Shown: positions 27,689 to 42,600 of the stretch, piece after piece
How positions within the stretch are numbered: the stretch's first letter is position 1
Layout: the number at the start of each line of letters is the position of its first letter
Origin: Angiostrongylus vasorum
Taxonomy: Eukaryota > Nematoda > Chromadorea > Rhabditida > Metastrongylidae
Length of the DNA stretch: 64,000 nt
Assembly (NCBI GenBank): GCA_018806985.1
Contig: JADANN010000401.1
Location: 2,170,001-2,234,000 of the forward strand
Reading direction: 5' to 3'
Made by a program: the position numbers and the translations under genes
The notes under the pieces: model-generated
What the model saw: only the letters and a program-made list of their open reading frames with translations
The model's database searches: none
What the model was told of the DNA's origin: nothing

Positions 27689-30600
27689 TTACCATACTTG
27701 GCACTTGTTTTCTGGATTCATTGGGCTGCCAGGGCTGCAACCGAATGCATGTGCGAACTCGATCCTGTTCCGCAATGGGATCGTCGCTCTGTACTTGCTT
27801 GGAGCATGAACGTCGGTCATGATGATTTGCACATAGTGTTTTGGCCGCACCACTGAGCACCAGTTCTAAGGTTAAGACTTGAGGTTAGGCTATTCAGATG
27901 TTCAAGTGAAAACTAATATTCTTCTACTTAGTTTTTTTCAACAGATAAGGCTCTAGATGTAGCATATATATTGTGTAGAACGAAAATGAAATATCTTACA
28001 TTTGCATATGCAAGGAAGAACATCTGCTCGCTGGTGAAGTTCTGAAAACCGGGAAGAGCAGGTTCTTGGGCGGAAGTGTTGGAGCGCCACGCTTTGTATG
28101 CCTAATTAACAGAACGTAATATATTACAGTATCTTAAGGAATATTTGGGATACCAAATAAGTGGTTGGTTACGTGAAACGTGTGGAGCAAAGAACGTGAA
28201 TAAAATCATAGCAACTAACGTTAAACGCAGTTTTCACACCTCCATTGTCAGCAATATTCTCTCCAAGACTTAACTGACCATTGAGATGAATGCCGGCTTC
28301 GGCCACCTTCACCGAACTATACTGGCGCACAAAACACCTGCCAGTGATTTACGTTATTCAAAACGATGATGTAAACGATAAATGATAGAGCTGCTATGGC
28401 ATTGGTGAAACTCTGACGGATACGCCATGCATTTGACTTCGTCAAGCATCGTTAGAGCTAAATGAATGGATATCTGGATTATACAATGAATTGTGGCGGC
28501 GTCCCGTTGTTTTACATCAACACCGCTATTCTTAGGTCTAGTAGCAATTTGCCGACCACTCATTGACGGAAGGTTTGCTGAGCTTAGGTCTGGCGGTCGC
28601 ACTGACGTCCACGTATGTATTGCAGAGTATTTCAAAGCAGTGAGGCAAGCGCGAATACTGACTGACATCGATCTAGGGCGTCTTAGGGTCGAATTACAGT
28701 TGATTGTTTTTGCAACACAGGTATCATCTAGCCTCAGTATGAATAACCAGTGGTGAGCGTGCAGTGTAGTAGTTAGAGCTGTTCTACTTTACACACGTGG
28801 TCATTGGTACGATCCTACGCCGCAGGCCCACAAAACCCTCCACCCTTCCGGCTGCTGGTAAACTTGGCTAGGAGGATAGAGAAGCACTGGCTCCCTCCAC
28901 CGATAGGCCATCGCGAGTCATTGTAAACGCCAGATAAGCATTCAGTCACCTCCAAAGGTGCTAAATGAAGTCGAATGCATGGCGCATACCACAGGGATTG
29001 ATCAACACCGACAACTTCATCCTCTTTATTTTATTTCAAAACAAACTCGTATAATGTTTCCAACTGGTCGGTATTTTTAATATCCCTGTTAATTTCGGCT
29101 GTATATAGCTCACACATATGGCTCAACATATAATGGTCGTGCTATGGCTTATTGATGTTATAAGAAACAGCGATCCTAATTTAAAATAACCTCACAACAA
29201 CACATACCTTGTTTTTCTCTGCAAATTTTTCTGCTGTTTCTGTATCCCACCAGTCATTAAGATTTCCGAGCTCATCGTACCGGCCACCTTAAAAACAGAA
29301 CTGCTTTTAAGTCGCTGACACAGATGTATGTCACAGATGGTCAATTTTTTCTTACTTCACTTTTTATCAAGCGCCCAATCTGACATGAGTCACTTATGAG
29401 CCATACTTTGCACGATGAAAAACTAATCGTTGAACCGGCGTGCAAGCTGTGTGAAATGTAATGCCTTCGCAAAACTATTAAACAATGTGAAAAACAGAAT
29501 GATGCTTAGATATTTGCAAAATTCCGAAGCGCAGGTATCTGCGGTGGGGATCGAACACGCTATTGCCATTTCTGGGAGCCAAGGCATTCACAACCACACT
29601 GTACTGGTCTTTTTAAAAAAATATGAAGAACATATCAAGGCCGTTTACAAGTATTTTTTGGCTTGTGCATACAATGTTCATGGAAGGGAAACTCACCGAA
29701 AAAATTGATTTTTTTTATCTTTGCATGATAATAATCGTCAGTAAGAAAAAACAATATTGTGATGATTGTATGTTCTGCAAACCTTGATCGTCAAATGCAT
29801 GTGACACTTCGTGTCCAATCACAGCGCCAACCATTCCATATGTGATATAGTTGGGAACTCCAAGCGTGAGAAAAGGGAACTGCATTATTCCAGCAGGAAA
29901 GACTGAATACGGTAGACTTAACCACAATTCTCTTTTTGAGTAAGCGCTGAGAAAATCAAATGACCAGATCTCTTGGAAAAGGATGATTTATTTTCAGTTA
30001 GAAAAAGAGCTCAAACGGTTCTAAAGAAAAACAGCAAACATTTATTTTACAACGGAAAAAATCGATCTGTTCGGCCTGTAATCGGTTTCCTAAAGGTAAG
30101 ACAGAATGGATCCCTCGTCGCATGCGCACTTCGCTTACACCACAAGTATTGAAAACACCGTTGTACTAGTAAAGGCGAAATATGACTGTGTTATCATCAC
30201 AAGCCCCCAGAGTAGCTGTGAGATTTGGACTGCTTTTGCCCAAGACGCCACCTATATGGATCTTCATAGATAGAATAAGCGGCGATACAGCACACCAGAA
30301 CTAGATAGCCTTTAGTCCTAGTCAACTACAGCATTCACTTAACCGAGTAATAAATTGAACAAGAACTGTTATCATTATGTAGTCAATTATAGGATCTTGT
30401 GAACTGGTCTTCTTAAGCTGATGCGAAGTTGGTATAGGTCTTCGTTGTCGTTTTCATCGTTCAGCAACAACGACAACAACAACGAAGACCACCTATACCA
30501 ACCTCGCATCAGCTTAAGAAGATCAGTTTATAAGATCATATAAATAAACATATCAACTATCTATGCCGAGATTTGTAGAAAGGCGGTCTTTTGAGTTATT

Positions 30601-33600
30601 GTGTAATCAATTTTTATTTACTGCCTATTATTTTTTCATGGCAGGATATGGTGTGAAATACAATCACAGTGATGTTGAGATATTTGCAAAACTCCGGACT
30701 GCAGTTGTGTGCGGTGAGGATCGTACACGTTATTAACCTTTCCGAGGGCTGACGTGTTAACCATCACATCATACGTGTCGTTCGTTTCGCCTTTCTCTCA
30801 GCCGTGTTTTATAGGTGCTATCAACAGTCACCCGTCAACAGGATTGATGTGGGGAGCAAAAATCGGCGTTGTATCCAGTTAAGCCGAAGCTCTAGTATAA
30901 ATTAATGTAATCACTTCTATTTACGGTTCATTCTGTCTTTTTTTCATGGCAGGGTGTGATGTGGATTCTCATACACTGTATGTTATTATCATTTTTCAGA
31001 GTTTTTTAGAGAATGACTATGACAGAGGCAGAACTAATCTAGACTAAAAATTGCATGTGGTTCATTTGGAACACTGGACATAAATAACAGCAGTTTGTTT
31101 TCTTTAAACGGAGCACACGGGACGAGTATCTAAGTGGTAGTGGATAGTTCATTACGCGGTTGGCGCAAGTTACCAAGGCGCCGGCTGAATCCCGCAGTGG
31201 TCTCACCGGGGCCCTCATCCATCAGTGGGAGGGAGGACAAATTGGTGCCATTCATGTGTGGGACGACCGCGCTCACTTTAATCTATTTGGTGACGTCCCA
31301 GCACGTCTACCTCAGGATTCCAAGGAAGAATCGAGTCGACTAGAATTCAATGATATTCGTGATGAAGATGGAAAAATCCTCAAGCGGCAACCACCAGCAC
31401 GCAAAACTGAAGACCTTCGTGGATGATGGACCAGAGGAAATGAATCAAATGCAGAACTGCTGAGATCTTCACCGTGTGATACTTGTGATGCAGGGTCATT
31501 TAATAAAAATAAAAAAATAAAATCAATCAAATAGAGCGCGATAGTACGTGTCCATAGGATGATTCTAAAGTAAAGCAGTAAAGATTTTCACTTCACCTAC
31601 TCTTAGCAGTATACATTGTGCAAGATATGAACTCTATTCACTAACTCATTTCATTATTGTTTGGAGCATAGTAGGCGTCAACTTGGGCTGGACTTTGAAA
31701 CCACATAGATCTGCAATTTTTAACACTAACCTTATGCTTTTATAAAGAAATTAAAATTGCAATGTCACCTGTCTAACGGCTTGTCAAGCCTTATTAACTC
31801 TTCAGTATAACGAGCAAGCTTAATACGAATAGTAAGATGTAGCAGATATTCTTTAGGTTTGATGAGCTAAAAAGGAAGAATAAGTAAAATGTTTGACAAT
31901 AAGAATAAAAAAGTTTGCCTATGAACAGCAGTTCCTAAGATATCTCGGCAACAAGAGGATAGCAATAGAACCCATGAAATTTCACATAAAAATCCAAAAA
32001 TTAGTGGTAGTAAGTTAAATTTTCCAAAAGTTTTCAGTTACAGTACGTTTCCAGTCGAAATATGACAAAGCTCGTATTGAAAAAAAAAGAGAGAACATAC
32101 AATTCCCCAATGTCTGTCCATCCAAGTGTCATTGAAAAGCACGTCAGGGAATCCGTTCTTATACTCAATCATTCCGGCTTTCTCGATAGCTCGTCGACGA
32201 GTCGCTTCATCCATCCAATCCAAAACATGCAGCTGTTTGATGAATTCACCTTTCAGGAAAGTTGTTAATTCCTGCATCTGAAAAAAAAGCCATTTTGCTA
32301 AGACGAAGACTACTAAGCTACTTTCCTCAACTATCAAGCTAACAAGACGGTAATAAGGAGGTTTCTTCGACTAACTTTTTCGACGTCTTTGTCTTCGACG
32401 TTAGCCGAATAAATCATCTCGTCAATCTCGTGTCATCTTAGTAATCCAGGAAGATACTGATTATTAATGCCGAGGTTAAACGACGGTCGGTTTGAAAAAC
32501 CATTCAGTTTTTCGACCAAATTGGAACTACCTTGTTAAATCCACTTCTTTATTTATTTTTTTCTTACGAAATATCATACTGGTATAGTCCTAATTCCTAC
32601 AAATTTATCAGCAACAGTAATTCTAACAATAATGCTCCTACTGAAAACTACAATACTGACAATAACAACAATAATACTAAAGAAACTATCACACCACGAC
32701 TTATGAATTCGCCTACAAATCCGATGTGGAGCAAGGCCGAAGTATCCTCGTCTTATTCTTTGACGGCCTCTTACCCTTTGTTTCATAAAAATCTGATTAC
32801 AGGCAAAAAACTAGCGTAGTTTAAACAAGTCAATGTCATTTTTTTAATACCAGGGTGCTTTGACAGACATCCGAGTTAAGGCAATAGGTTGCTTCAATAC
32901 ACAGCAGGTACGAATCGCGGTATGAAACACTACTTGGGCTATTATATACGTCATGCATTAGATACTACAAGCATATTAAACGATAAAAAGGATAAGGCTC
33001 TCTGGGCCCATAAATCCCTCATGGATGCGCCATGCATTCGACTTCATTAAGTATCGTTGGAAGTGATCGAATGCATATCTGGCCTTTATAATGATTCGCT
33101 GTGGCCTACCGGTGTATCCAGCCAGTGCTGCTATCCGCCCAGAGAAGTCTGGTAGCAATTTGTCAACCCCAGAGGGTTGGAGGGCCTGTGAACCTGCGGT
33201 GCGGGAGTCGATCCCACGTGTATTACATGGCGCCCTCGACCACTGCGCTATACGCCCCCTTAAAAATAATTTGCAAAGTAAAATTATAGAGGAATTAAAA
33301 GCACCGGCATGTATATAACCCTGAATATAATTAAACGCGACGGTCTTTTTTATAACCTGTAAAACCTTTCTAACGAAGAAATGTAGGAAGAATGCTTTTT
33401 ACTTACCTTCGCCATTGCGCGCTCCCTCTCAAAGAAGTGCTCGACGAACAACTTTCCCACTGGCATGTCCATCATGATAACCGACAACGTGACACAATCT
33501 TCCCACCTTTAACAGAACTTTGATACGCTACAAATAAATAAAAAAATAATGAAGTCTGTTTAGTGGTAGACATAGAACAAAGATATAGAAATGAGCGAGT

Positions 33601-36600
33601 ACCTCTCTGGTGGCGGACTGTTGAACATGCCTGTTTGGTTCGCCTTGAACTGATAGAATGGTTCTCGCGCGGTTGGAGGTAGAAATGGTGAGAAACCTTT
33701 AACAAGAAGCTCGTCGTAATTTGAAAGTTGTCACTGAGCGAATTTGAGACATAATGACGTAAGAAATTTTTTTCTACACAACCAAAATTGTGTAAGAAAA
33801 CAATTCGCAATCGCTTATTTTACAGTCACATTGGAGTTGGAGCAGGTTGTTGCAATAAACTGTGGAACTACTTTCAGCACTATGTCTTTGTCTGATCTAG
33901 ATTCGATAAGCTACTTAATGATTATGACAGTGCAGGAAAACACTTCTCTTACGGGTGAAATAAACCGTCAAAAACAAAATGAGCTCTATATGGGTCACAC
34001 CAGCCAGTGTGAACCTCAATAAACGACTCCAGTAGTGGTCACGTCCTCGCGTAAGTGTTAAATTACTATGTCGCTATGATCTAGAGGACAGATGTGATTA
34101 GGAGCTTTTCATTATGACCCCAACTCAAGTATATGCTTACTCACAAGTGGGTTTTCGAAAGGAAATCTCTCCACTTCGGAATTAAGTTATCCGAGATCAA
34201 ATCCATTACGCTACTGGACAAGTTCACAGTCAAGAATATCCCCTTTCCACAGTGAGACGATTAAGAAATGAGGAGGAATGGAAAAACAAAATAATCCAAG
34301 TGTTTCTTCTAAGTAGTCTATAAAATAAAATGTAAATCAGAGAAATAAGAGCAAACATACAACGTTGCAATAAAGATATTTCGTAGCGGAAAAAAGAGTC
34401 GCGTTCAACAAAAAAGGCCATAAAGAATAGGGATACAGCTCTACACGTTGATCAATTCCTGAGGGATGCGCCATGCATTCGACTTCTTTAAGCGTCGTTG
34501 GAGGTGATTTAATGCATATCTGGCCTTTACAATGAATCGCGGTGGCCTACCGATGTATTGAGCCAATGCTGCTATCCTCGTAGACAAGTCTGCTACCAAT
34601 TTGCTGACACCGGATGGATGGAAGGCTTGGTGAGCCTGGGGAGCGGGAAACGAACCCGTCTGTATTGCGAGGCGCCTGCCTCCAAAATTAAGGCCATAAA
34701 TACAGTAATAACAAAACTTTACCACACCTTGAACGAGTCTCCAAGCAATGTAATTCGCAATAACACGTTTCGGTGTCGTCGATAAGATATGCTGAAATTG
34801 CATAAAGACCTTACAGAAAAGGCTACAAGTATTTTGGAGGCTTTAACTTATTATATACTGCCTAATCTTTTTAATGACAGGGTATGTTGCGAAATATAAC
34901 TTCAATGATGCTGAGATATTTGTAAAACTCCGGACCGCAGGTGTCTACTGTGGGGAACGAACGCGTCGTTACGCTTTCCGGGGGCTAACGCGTTCACCAC
35001 CACACCATGCGGGTCCTTCGTTTCGCTTGTCTCTCAGCTAGTTCTATCGACCAGTGTCATCAGCAATCATCCGTCAGTGGGATTGATCTGAGGAGCCCAA
35101 ATCGGCAATGAACCCAGTTAAGCTGAGGCTGTAGTTATAGTATAATAATAGCGCGTTCGTTCCGCACCGCAGACACCTGCGGTCCGGAATCTTGCAGATA
35201 TCTCAGCATCATTGAAATTATGTTAGGGGTATTTTCTTCACAAATTATGATGTAATGGCGTGTTACCTGAATCCCTGAGAAGTATTCTATTTCACGAATA
35301 ATAATGGTATGATTTAGTGATACATTCGCCAATCCATGAAAAACAGTATTCACATACTTCTCGAAGTTTATCTAAAGAATCATCTACTTCGAATCGATTG
35401 CAGTTGTCTCAATGAAAAGCTTTAGGAAAATCGTATAGACAAGAAAAGTTATCAGTAAAAAAATTAGAAAAAAATAGAACAAAGCCTAAAAATTTTTAAG
35501 AATCCTCTATTTCTTCTGAAAAATTAGCATCTAAGGAAGTAGGCGTACAAGGTTTCCCCCACTATTTGAGTACAGTAATTACAGTAGTTCTATGAAATGC
35601 AACAGTCGAGAATCACTTTGCTATCGATCTGGTTTGAAGGCTGTTGATCAACGACAACAACTACCAGTTTCATTTCTCTCACATCACCAATGTTCAAGTT
35701 TATTTAAAAAAAAACAAGTAACGCAGGATTTGCGAAACCAAATCTTTTCGATGTGAAACACAACTGCAGTGATGCTGAGATATTTTAAAATTTCGGACCG
35801 CAGGTGTCGCTGGTGGGAATCGAACCTTGTTATTACCCTTCCCGGACACTGACGTGTTCACTCCCCACATGATGCGTCTCCTTCGTTTCGCCATTCACTC
35901 AGCCGAGTTTTACAGCGCAATCAGCAATCACCCCGTCAACGGGATTAGTGTGGTGGTGAACGCCTACCACCCCGGAAAGGATGATAACGAGGTTCGATCC
36001 CAGCCGCAGATGCATGCGGTCGGAGTTTTGCAAGTGTCTCAGCATCATTTTAGTTAAATCTATTCGGCTCTTTCATTCTTGACCAATTACAGATGCTCTA
36101 TGAGATGCAACAGATTACGATGGCACCATCACTGATTAGAGTTCAAACTCGCTGATCTACGACAACGACCATAGATTTTGTTTCTTTCAGATCATGAATA
36201 TTTGAATCTGTTCAAAAATTAAGTGTGGAGATGTGATTCTGTTTGAAGCTTGTAGCCATTTTTCCCAGGTTGTTGAAATAACATTGACCAATTATTGGCT
36301 CTTTCACTTCTTTTTTGAAATTTTTATTTTTTTTCTACTGAGAAGGAAATTCACCAACCAGTGGAAAGTGGTTTTTTAACTGCCACAGCTGGAAGCGATT
36401 ATTGCCTCGATCAGGATCTCGTCGTACCATATCGTCAGCGGAGAAATTCACCAACTTTAGCTCGAATTCCATAGCTTCGCGCATTTCGCTTTCGGCCAGA
36501 GTCCGTTCTGCTCCTGAAGAGTGTAAATTCTTTCCTAGACAATCAGTATTCCTCTACATTATTGAGTTGATTTCAGGGTGGGATAAAAAGAACTTTCATT

Positions 36601-39600
36601 TGGCCGCGTGTAGCGCAGTGATCGGAGGCGCCCTGCAATACACATGGGATCGATCTCCGTGCACAAGGTTCACCAAGCCTTCTATCCCTCCTGTCACCTG
36701 TATCACCTGTAGTCCCGTTGACCGTCGAGTGACTCGAGCGGGCGCCAGTAAGTTTTCCATTTTTCCCTGTCGCATGCAAGAGTAGCCCAGTGGGTTCTGT
36801 TCGCTCTAGGGACTCGTCGAGCATCATATCTTTTTTTCTAGGTTCTTCGTGAAGAATTCTTACCATCGAGTCGGTGGTCTTCCTGCAATACGTTTGACAT
36901 CCCGTGGAATTCAGTCACTAACGGCTCTTGTCCCTCGGTTGTCATTCATACGCATTACGTGTCCGGCCCACCTTATCTTCGATTGTTTGGCGTACAGAAT
37001 GGCATCTTTGGTTTTTTGATCGTCGACGCAGACCGGAGCTTCGATTCCTTTCTCTTACATGTGTGGAGCGGGATACTCCTAGCATCGCCCTTTCGACTGC
37101 GCGTTCAATACCGCTAAGTGACCTTTCATCCTGTTGACGCAGCGACCAAGTTTCTGACGCATGCGTTAGGGCAGGAAGTACCGTTGAGTCGAAAAGGTGG
37201 GCGCGGATTAGGCGCGGAGTCGGGTGTTTCTTGTTCTCTTCACTGCATCCTCGATGCTCTTGAAAGCACCCCTAAGCCGATCGTTTCCTTTTGCTCAGCT
37301 CTGGAGCTAGGTCGTTGGTCATATTGATTTCCCGACCTAGATAGATATAACTGGAGCATTCGGAGATATTCGATCCTTTGAGCATGAATGGGGCATGCGA
37401 AACCAATTCGTTCTTCATGAACATCGTTTTTTGCGAGATTTAGTTGAAGACTAATCTTTCCACAGGCTTTATCAAAGTCGGTAGGCGTTCGTTCCGCTTG
37501 GCTAATGTTTGGTGTCATAAGGACGATGTCATCAACAAAGCGAAGATGGTGTAACTGCCGACCATCGATTTTCACTCCCATATTATCCCATTCCAATGTT
37601 CGCATGACGTTCTGGAGGGTGGCGGTAAATAATTTTGGCGAGATGGTATCGCCTTGCCTAACTCCTCTTGTGACGTCAATGATAATATCGTCGTAGAATG
37701 GTGATACCTCGGTTGTAAAATTTTTGTACAGCTCACGAAGAATCTTTATGTACTGAGTAGGGACTCCTTGACCATCCAGGGCTTCCAAGACTGCATCTAT
37801 CTCGACTGAATCAAAGGCCCTTTTGTAAATCGATGAAGGTGATACAGAGCGGTCTTTTGTACTCTCGCGATACTTCAATGAGTCTTGTGAGTATCGCGTG
37901 GTTGTGGTCCATCGTACTAAATCCTTTTCAAAAATCTTGCTTGCTCACATGGCTGTCCTTCGTCCAGTGTTCTGTCCATACCATTTAGGATGACTCGAGT
38001 GAAAAGTTTGTAGACGACAGACAGCAAGCAGAGTGGGCGGTAGTTGTCGATGTCGTGTAGGTCACCCTTCTTGAACAATAACACGGTCTTGCTGGTCTGC
38101 CACTGAGTAGGGACCTTGCAATCAGACAGGTAACATGTGAGGAGCCGAGCCAGTGTGTTTATGAGGACTGGCGGAAGGTTCTTCAGGTGTTCTGGTCTTA
38201 TCCTGTCCGGAGCTGGTGTTGTTGGATTTTTCATCAACGAAATGGCATGTCGGATTTCGGAAGGGAGAACCGGTGGTACAACATATCCATCCTCCTTTAT
38301 TTCACATGACGGAAGGTGGACGTGGCTATCGAAGAGATCCGAGTAGTATTGGTGTATAACTTTCTCCATTGCCTTTCTGGACGCTGTAACTGTTCCGTGT
38401 GGGTGCCGCAGTGCAATCATTTTCGGTCTTGTAATTGGCGAAGCTTCGATGGGCTTTGCGAATGCTTTTCCCAGCCTCTGCAGCTTCGACCATTACTGCT
38501 GCTCTTCTCTCTTTAAGATCTTCTTTTATCGCCTGTCTGCACTATTTTTGCAAGTTTGGACGTTAGTTCGCGGTTGCCTGCAGCTCGTGCGATTCCACGC
38601 TGGCGTATTAGCTCGAGTGTTTCTAGAGACAAACGCCTCTTGGTAACTTTCGAAATCTCAGCTTTCATAGCGCTAACGTAAAGATGTTGAATGTGCCGAT
38701 CGTATTCTTCGTCGATGTTGTCGATAACGGCAGCTTATCAGCCGACTAATGAATTGAATAAGTCCCAGTTTGCGGTGGTTCTGCGACTTCGGTTTTCGAA
38801 TTTAGCGGCTTTTTTCTCCTTTCTGCGAAAAAATAGAATCATGCACGAAGGAGACGGTGGCCTGATCCCGTGTAGAATTTTGGGACAACAGCGATATCGG
38901 TTATGCAAAACCTTCTATTTACTATGATGTGGTCTATTTCGTTATGGTAGTCTCCATTAGGAGACTCCCACGTCCAGCGCTTAGAGTGCAGCTTCTGGAA
39001 TTGTGAGTTAACATGGATTGTCTTGGTCGCCATGATAAACTCAGACAGCCGCTCACCCTGTTCGTTCCATTCTAATCCGTGGGTCCCAATGTGACGTTCT
39101 TCAGACGTTCTTCTTGGTCCAATCTTGGCGTTGAAATTACCAATGATGACCTTGAAGAATGTGTGCTCTTCTCTGTAGAACTTCTCCAAGTCCATATAGA
39201 ATGCTTCGACTTCTTCTTCGTCATAGTTTGATGTCGGTGCGTAAACGACGAAGATTGTCATGGCCGGAATTGATCACACCTTTTCAATCGTAAACGTCCG
39301 ATTCGGGTTGTATGTTGTTCGAATGAATCGATGTTCATGGACAAACTCTTGTTGACGAGAACGCCGACGCCGCCAACTCCTCTACTGTCGCATGTTCCGA
39401 TGAACAGTTCTTCTCCGGTGTCATAGACGGAGTTGAAAGGCTGGCGTCTTCTCGTCTCGGCCAGGCCGTTGACGTCGTAGCTTATCCTTCTTGCTTGCGT
39501 GAGCAAGTCTTCTATCGAGGACTCGGATGCAAGTGTACGTGCATTGTAGGTACAGATCGTCACCATCGTTCTTCGAAATTCAGGCAGCTTCCATTGGCCC

Positions 39601-42600
39601 TGAGATTTTAGCAGCCTCTCCGTACTCGTCCTACCCAACGCTGCGAAATTGGGGGGGGCTCTTTCGGGGTCAGAGGAATGAGGCCCGTTTTTTTTCTGTG
39701 TTTAGCATTTTGATGCCCACGTACAGCTTGCTGGGCTCTGAACGTGGGGGCTGGGTATACTCACGGGTAGCTTGCCAGGCTCTCCCAGAGTGGACATGGA
39801 GCTTATTTGTTGGAGGCGACTCCTAACCGCCTCCCATATACTTCCCTGTCACTTGATTGCAGGCTTTTGGTCGAATTGACTCGTAGAATACAATCTGCAT
39901 AAACTAGTACGCACCCACACACGCGTGCATGAATACGCCCCGTAAATGCAGAAACTATGTGCCAAATCGGCGCAGCAGAAACAGGGAGTCCATCCGCTGG
40001 ATCCACCTGCGTCTCAGGGAAGCAAAGGTCGCTTTTGGTCCGCGATTAACCCCCTATCCGCCACCTGGGGACGCGCCACGTAGCCTCGCGACTAGCCTGC
40101 TCGAGATCCCGTGGTCTATCACTCCAGAGTTGGCAAATTGGTGCCAGACTTGTCTTGGAGGATAGTAGCGCTGGCTCGATAAATGGGTAGGTTGCCGCGA
40201 GTCATCGTAAAGGCCAGATATGCATCCAATCACCTCCAACGATGCCTAACGAAGTTGAATGCATGGCCCATCCCTAAGAAACTGACCAACGCCGAGAGCT
40301 TTTTTTTATCCATTTTATTTAGCCATTGTTTCGGTGCCTTTTTCGTCTTCAGAAGCAGATTGCTTTGAGTCGATGGTTCACAGCTGGTCGTTGTCGTGTT
40401 GTGGGTATTCGCGTATCGCACCGAGTCGTCGAATCCAGTGGAGGGAGCACAGCTCGAGTGGGAAACTTCACTTCGGTGGTGTCCCTTTTATAGAGGACGA
40501 ATACTGATCTATCGTCATCCAATTCGATCTGCTGATCTATCTCATGGCTGTAATGCTTCTTGTAGCAGTCGGTACTTCATTAGCAAGCAAATAGCGTGAC
40601 AATATGTTACATTCGTCCTGCGTAAAAAAGCATTGCCAAATGAGGTCGCTTCATTCGAGCGGTGATCTCTCCGTTGGATTAAACTCCGATGTGACAACGA
40701 ACACCCACATCGCGACAGCGACCACCTCGGCACCATGGACTTGGATCAACGCGGCTCCAAAGAAGACGAAGATGTCTAAATGCTAGCCAAATAAATGCTT
40801 TTTTAAGCAATCGCGTTTCAGCTCAGTAATGTAGGAAGATAGTGATCATTTATGCCGAAGCTTAATGAGAGTCCGTTTTTAAGACATCTTTGTCAGATGT
40901 TTATTAAATAGCGTTGAATTAGAAACCGTGAAGGAGTCGTGAAAGTAACTAAAAATACTGAAGAACTTTTGATAAAACAGTGTACGAAGAATATATCATT
41001 GGTACTTTTACCGCACACAGTGACATAGAAATTGAACGGTAGAAGAAACGTTAGTCCTAAGTCTACATCTGCTCAGTGGTTTCGGTTTCTGTGTGGCTAG
41101 AAGACGTTCCCAGGCGATAGCTACAGCAGCTGACTGTACTCCGGCAATGTCACATAAGCCGACAAAGAGTTTGATATTCCCACTGTGAAGCTCAGCGAGG
41201 CGTAAACTTATTACATGGCTAGATGTAGTTCTGGAAGATACTAAACAGCATGACAGTAAACCTTCTGGCAGTAATAGGGCTTGTAATTGCTTACGGTGAT
41301 GACCTTGGAAAGTGAGAGTAGGCATGTCAAGGAAAAATATATGCGACCCAAGGAAACATCAGTCGAATTGCTATTGGTTTGGAAGCAGTGCTATTCTTTA
41401 TGAAAACAAGCCATTGAACTATCCTGAGAAATCTATATTCCTATATATCTCCCGGTTTCTACAGTATCCGTTGCTGTTTTGAGCACGGTAGAATGTAAAC
41501 AAAGTTTTATTCGCTCCGACAACTCCAATTACATCTATTATGTTGTTTATACTGACTTTAGTTCAAGAAATTTCAAGTGTTTGAAGGCGTACGCTGTTTC
41601 GGTGCATTACGTATGAAGGACATTAAAGAATTGAATACAAAATGCACCAGATTCTTCTTTTATGTAATTAGCCCTTAATCACAAGGATGAAAGAGATCGA
41701 AAACGCTCGGATTTCCTAGAAGATTTTTTCGTGTAGTTTCAGCACAAAGTAGGACAGCCAAACACTCACCAAGGTTTACAGCTGTAAGAGTCATCAGATG
41801 AGTGTAGTTCTTCAGCATGGGGTCGTCAGGTCCCATAAGATAGGGCCAACGCGAGCCCACACCCCATTTCGGTTGATCTAGCTGAACAGGCTACCTTAAG
41901 CTCCTTATAATTTGGACATTAATTCTAAGTCAGCATTCATATGAACAAATTTTCTAACATTTGATTGCCTGTGTATTACTACTCACGAAAAATCGTTCTG
42001 GCTATAGCACTGCCGTTCTTGGGTTGAGGACAACTTTCAAGGGAGAAAACAAAAAAACGTATGGCATTGATTTGGGTAATTCTATGCATTTATTTATTAC
42101 TTCACCTCGATGACGCTGTGGGAGCTGTTCGCCGGATCATGAGTGACAGCCAATTCAAGGATCACTGCGTTGACTCCAGTTTTATTCATCACAAACGCTA
42201 ATTGCTCTTCCCATGAATGACCCCATTCTTTCCAATCGTTCCCTGTAATACTGTGGCGTGTAATTCGCATAGTTCTCACTTTGTTGTAAAGATGTGTGAA
42301 GATCTAGTTATTTCAAACGTCATTAATGCTTAGAATAACTTCAAAACACTTCAGTCTAGTAGCAAAGCATCGAAGAATACGTGTAACGCGCTGATAAGTG
42401 CTGTCCTAGAATATAGGTTGTCGTTGTCTCAACCCCACTCCTCAAGGCTGATTAAGCCAGCCATCCATCCGTTGGTCGGCAAGCAGATTTGTCTGGAGGA
42501 GGATAAAAACACTGATTTGTTACACTATATTCGTGTTGAGCTAAAACGAGGTGTTACTTTAATCTTTACTGGCGGAAAAGCTGAGGTTCCCCCCATTTGG

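Noticed and set aside
27865..27870. Apparent frameshift in the last neprilysin exon (WCGQ followed by stop)
   Set aside because: Choosing the acceptor ending 'accttag' at 27866-27867 gives [12 protein letters not shown] in frame, matching the family; no frameshift is needed.
31160..31426. 88-residue plus-strand open frame
   Set aside because: Lies entirely within a family D SINE and is matched by the same repeat elsewhere.
41008..41325. 105-residue minus-strand frame inside the neprilysin span
   Set aside because: Flanking neprilysin exons 41770 and 36513 already join in phase and no M13 motif is present.
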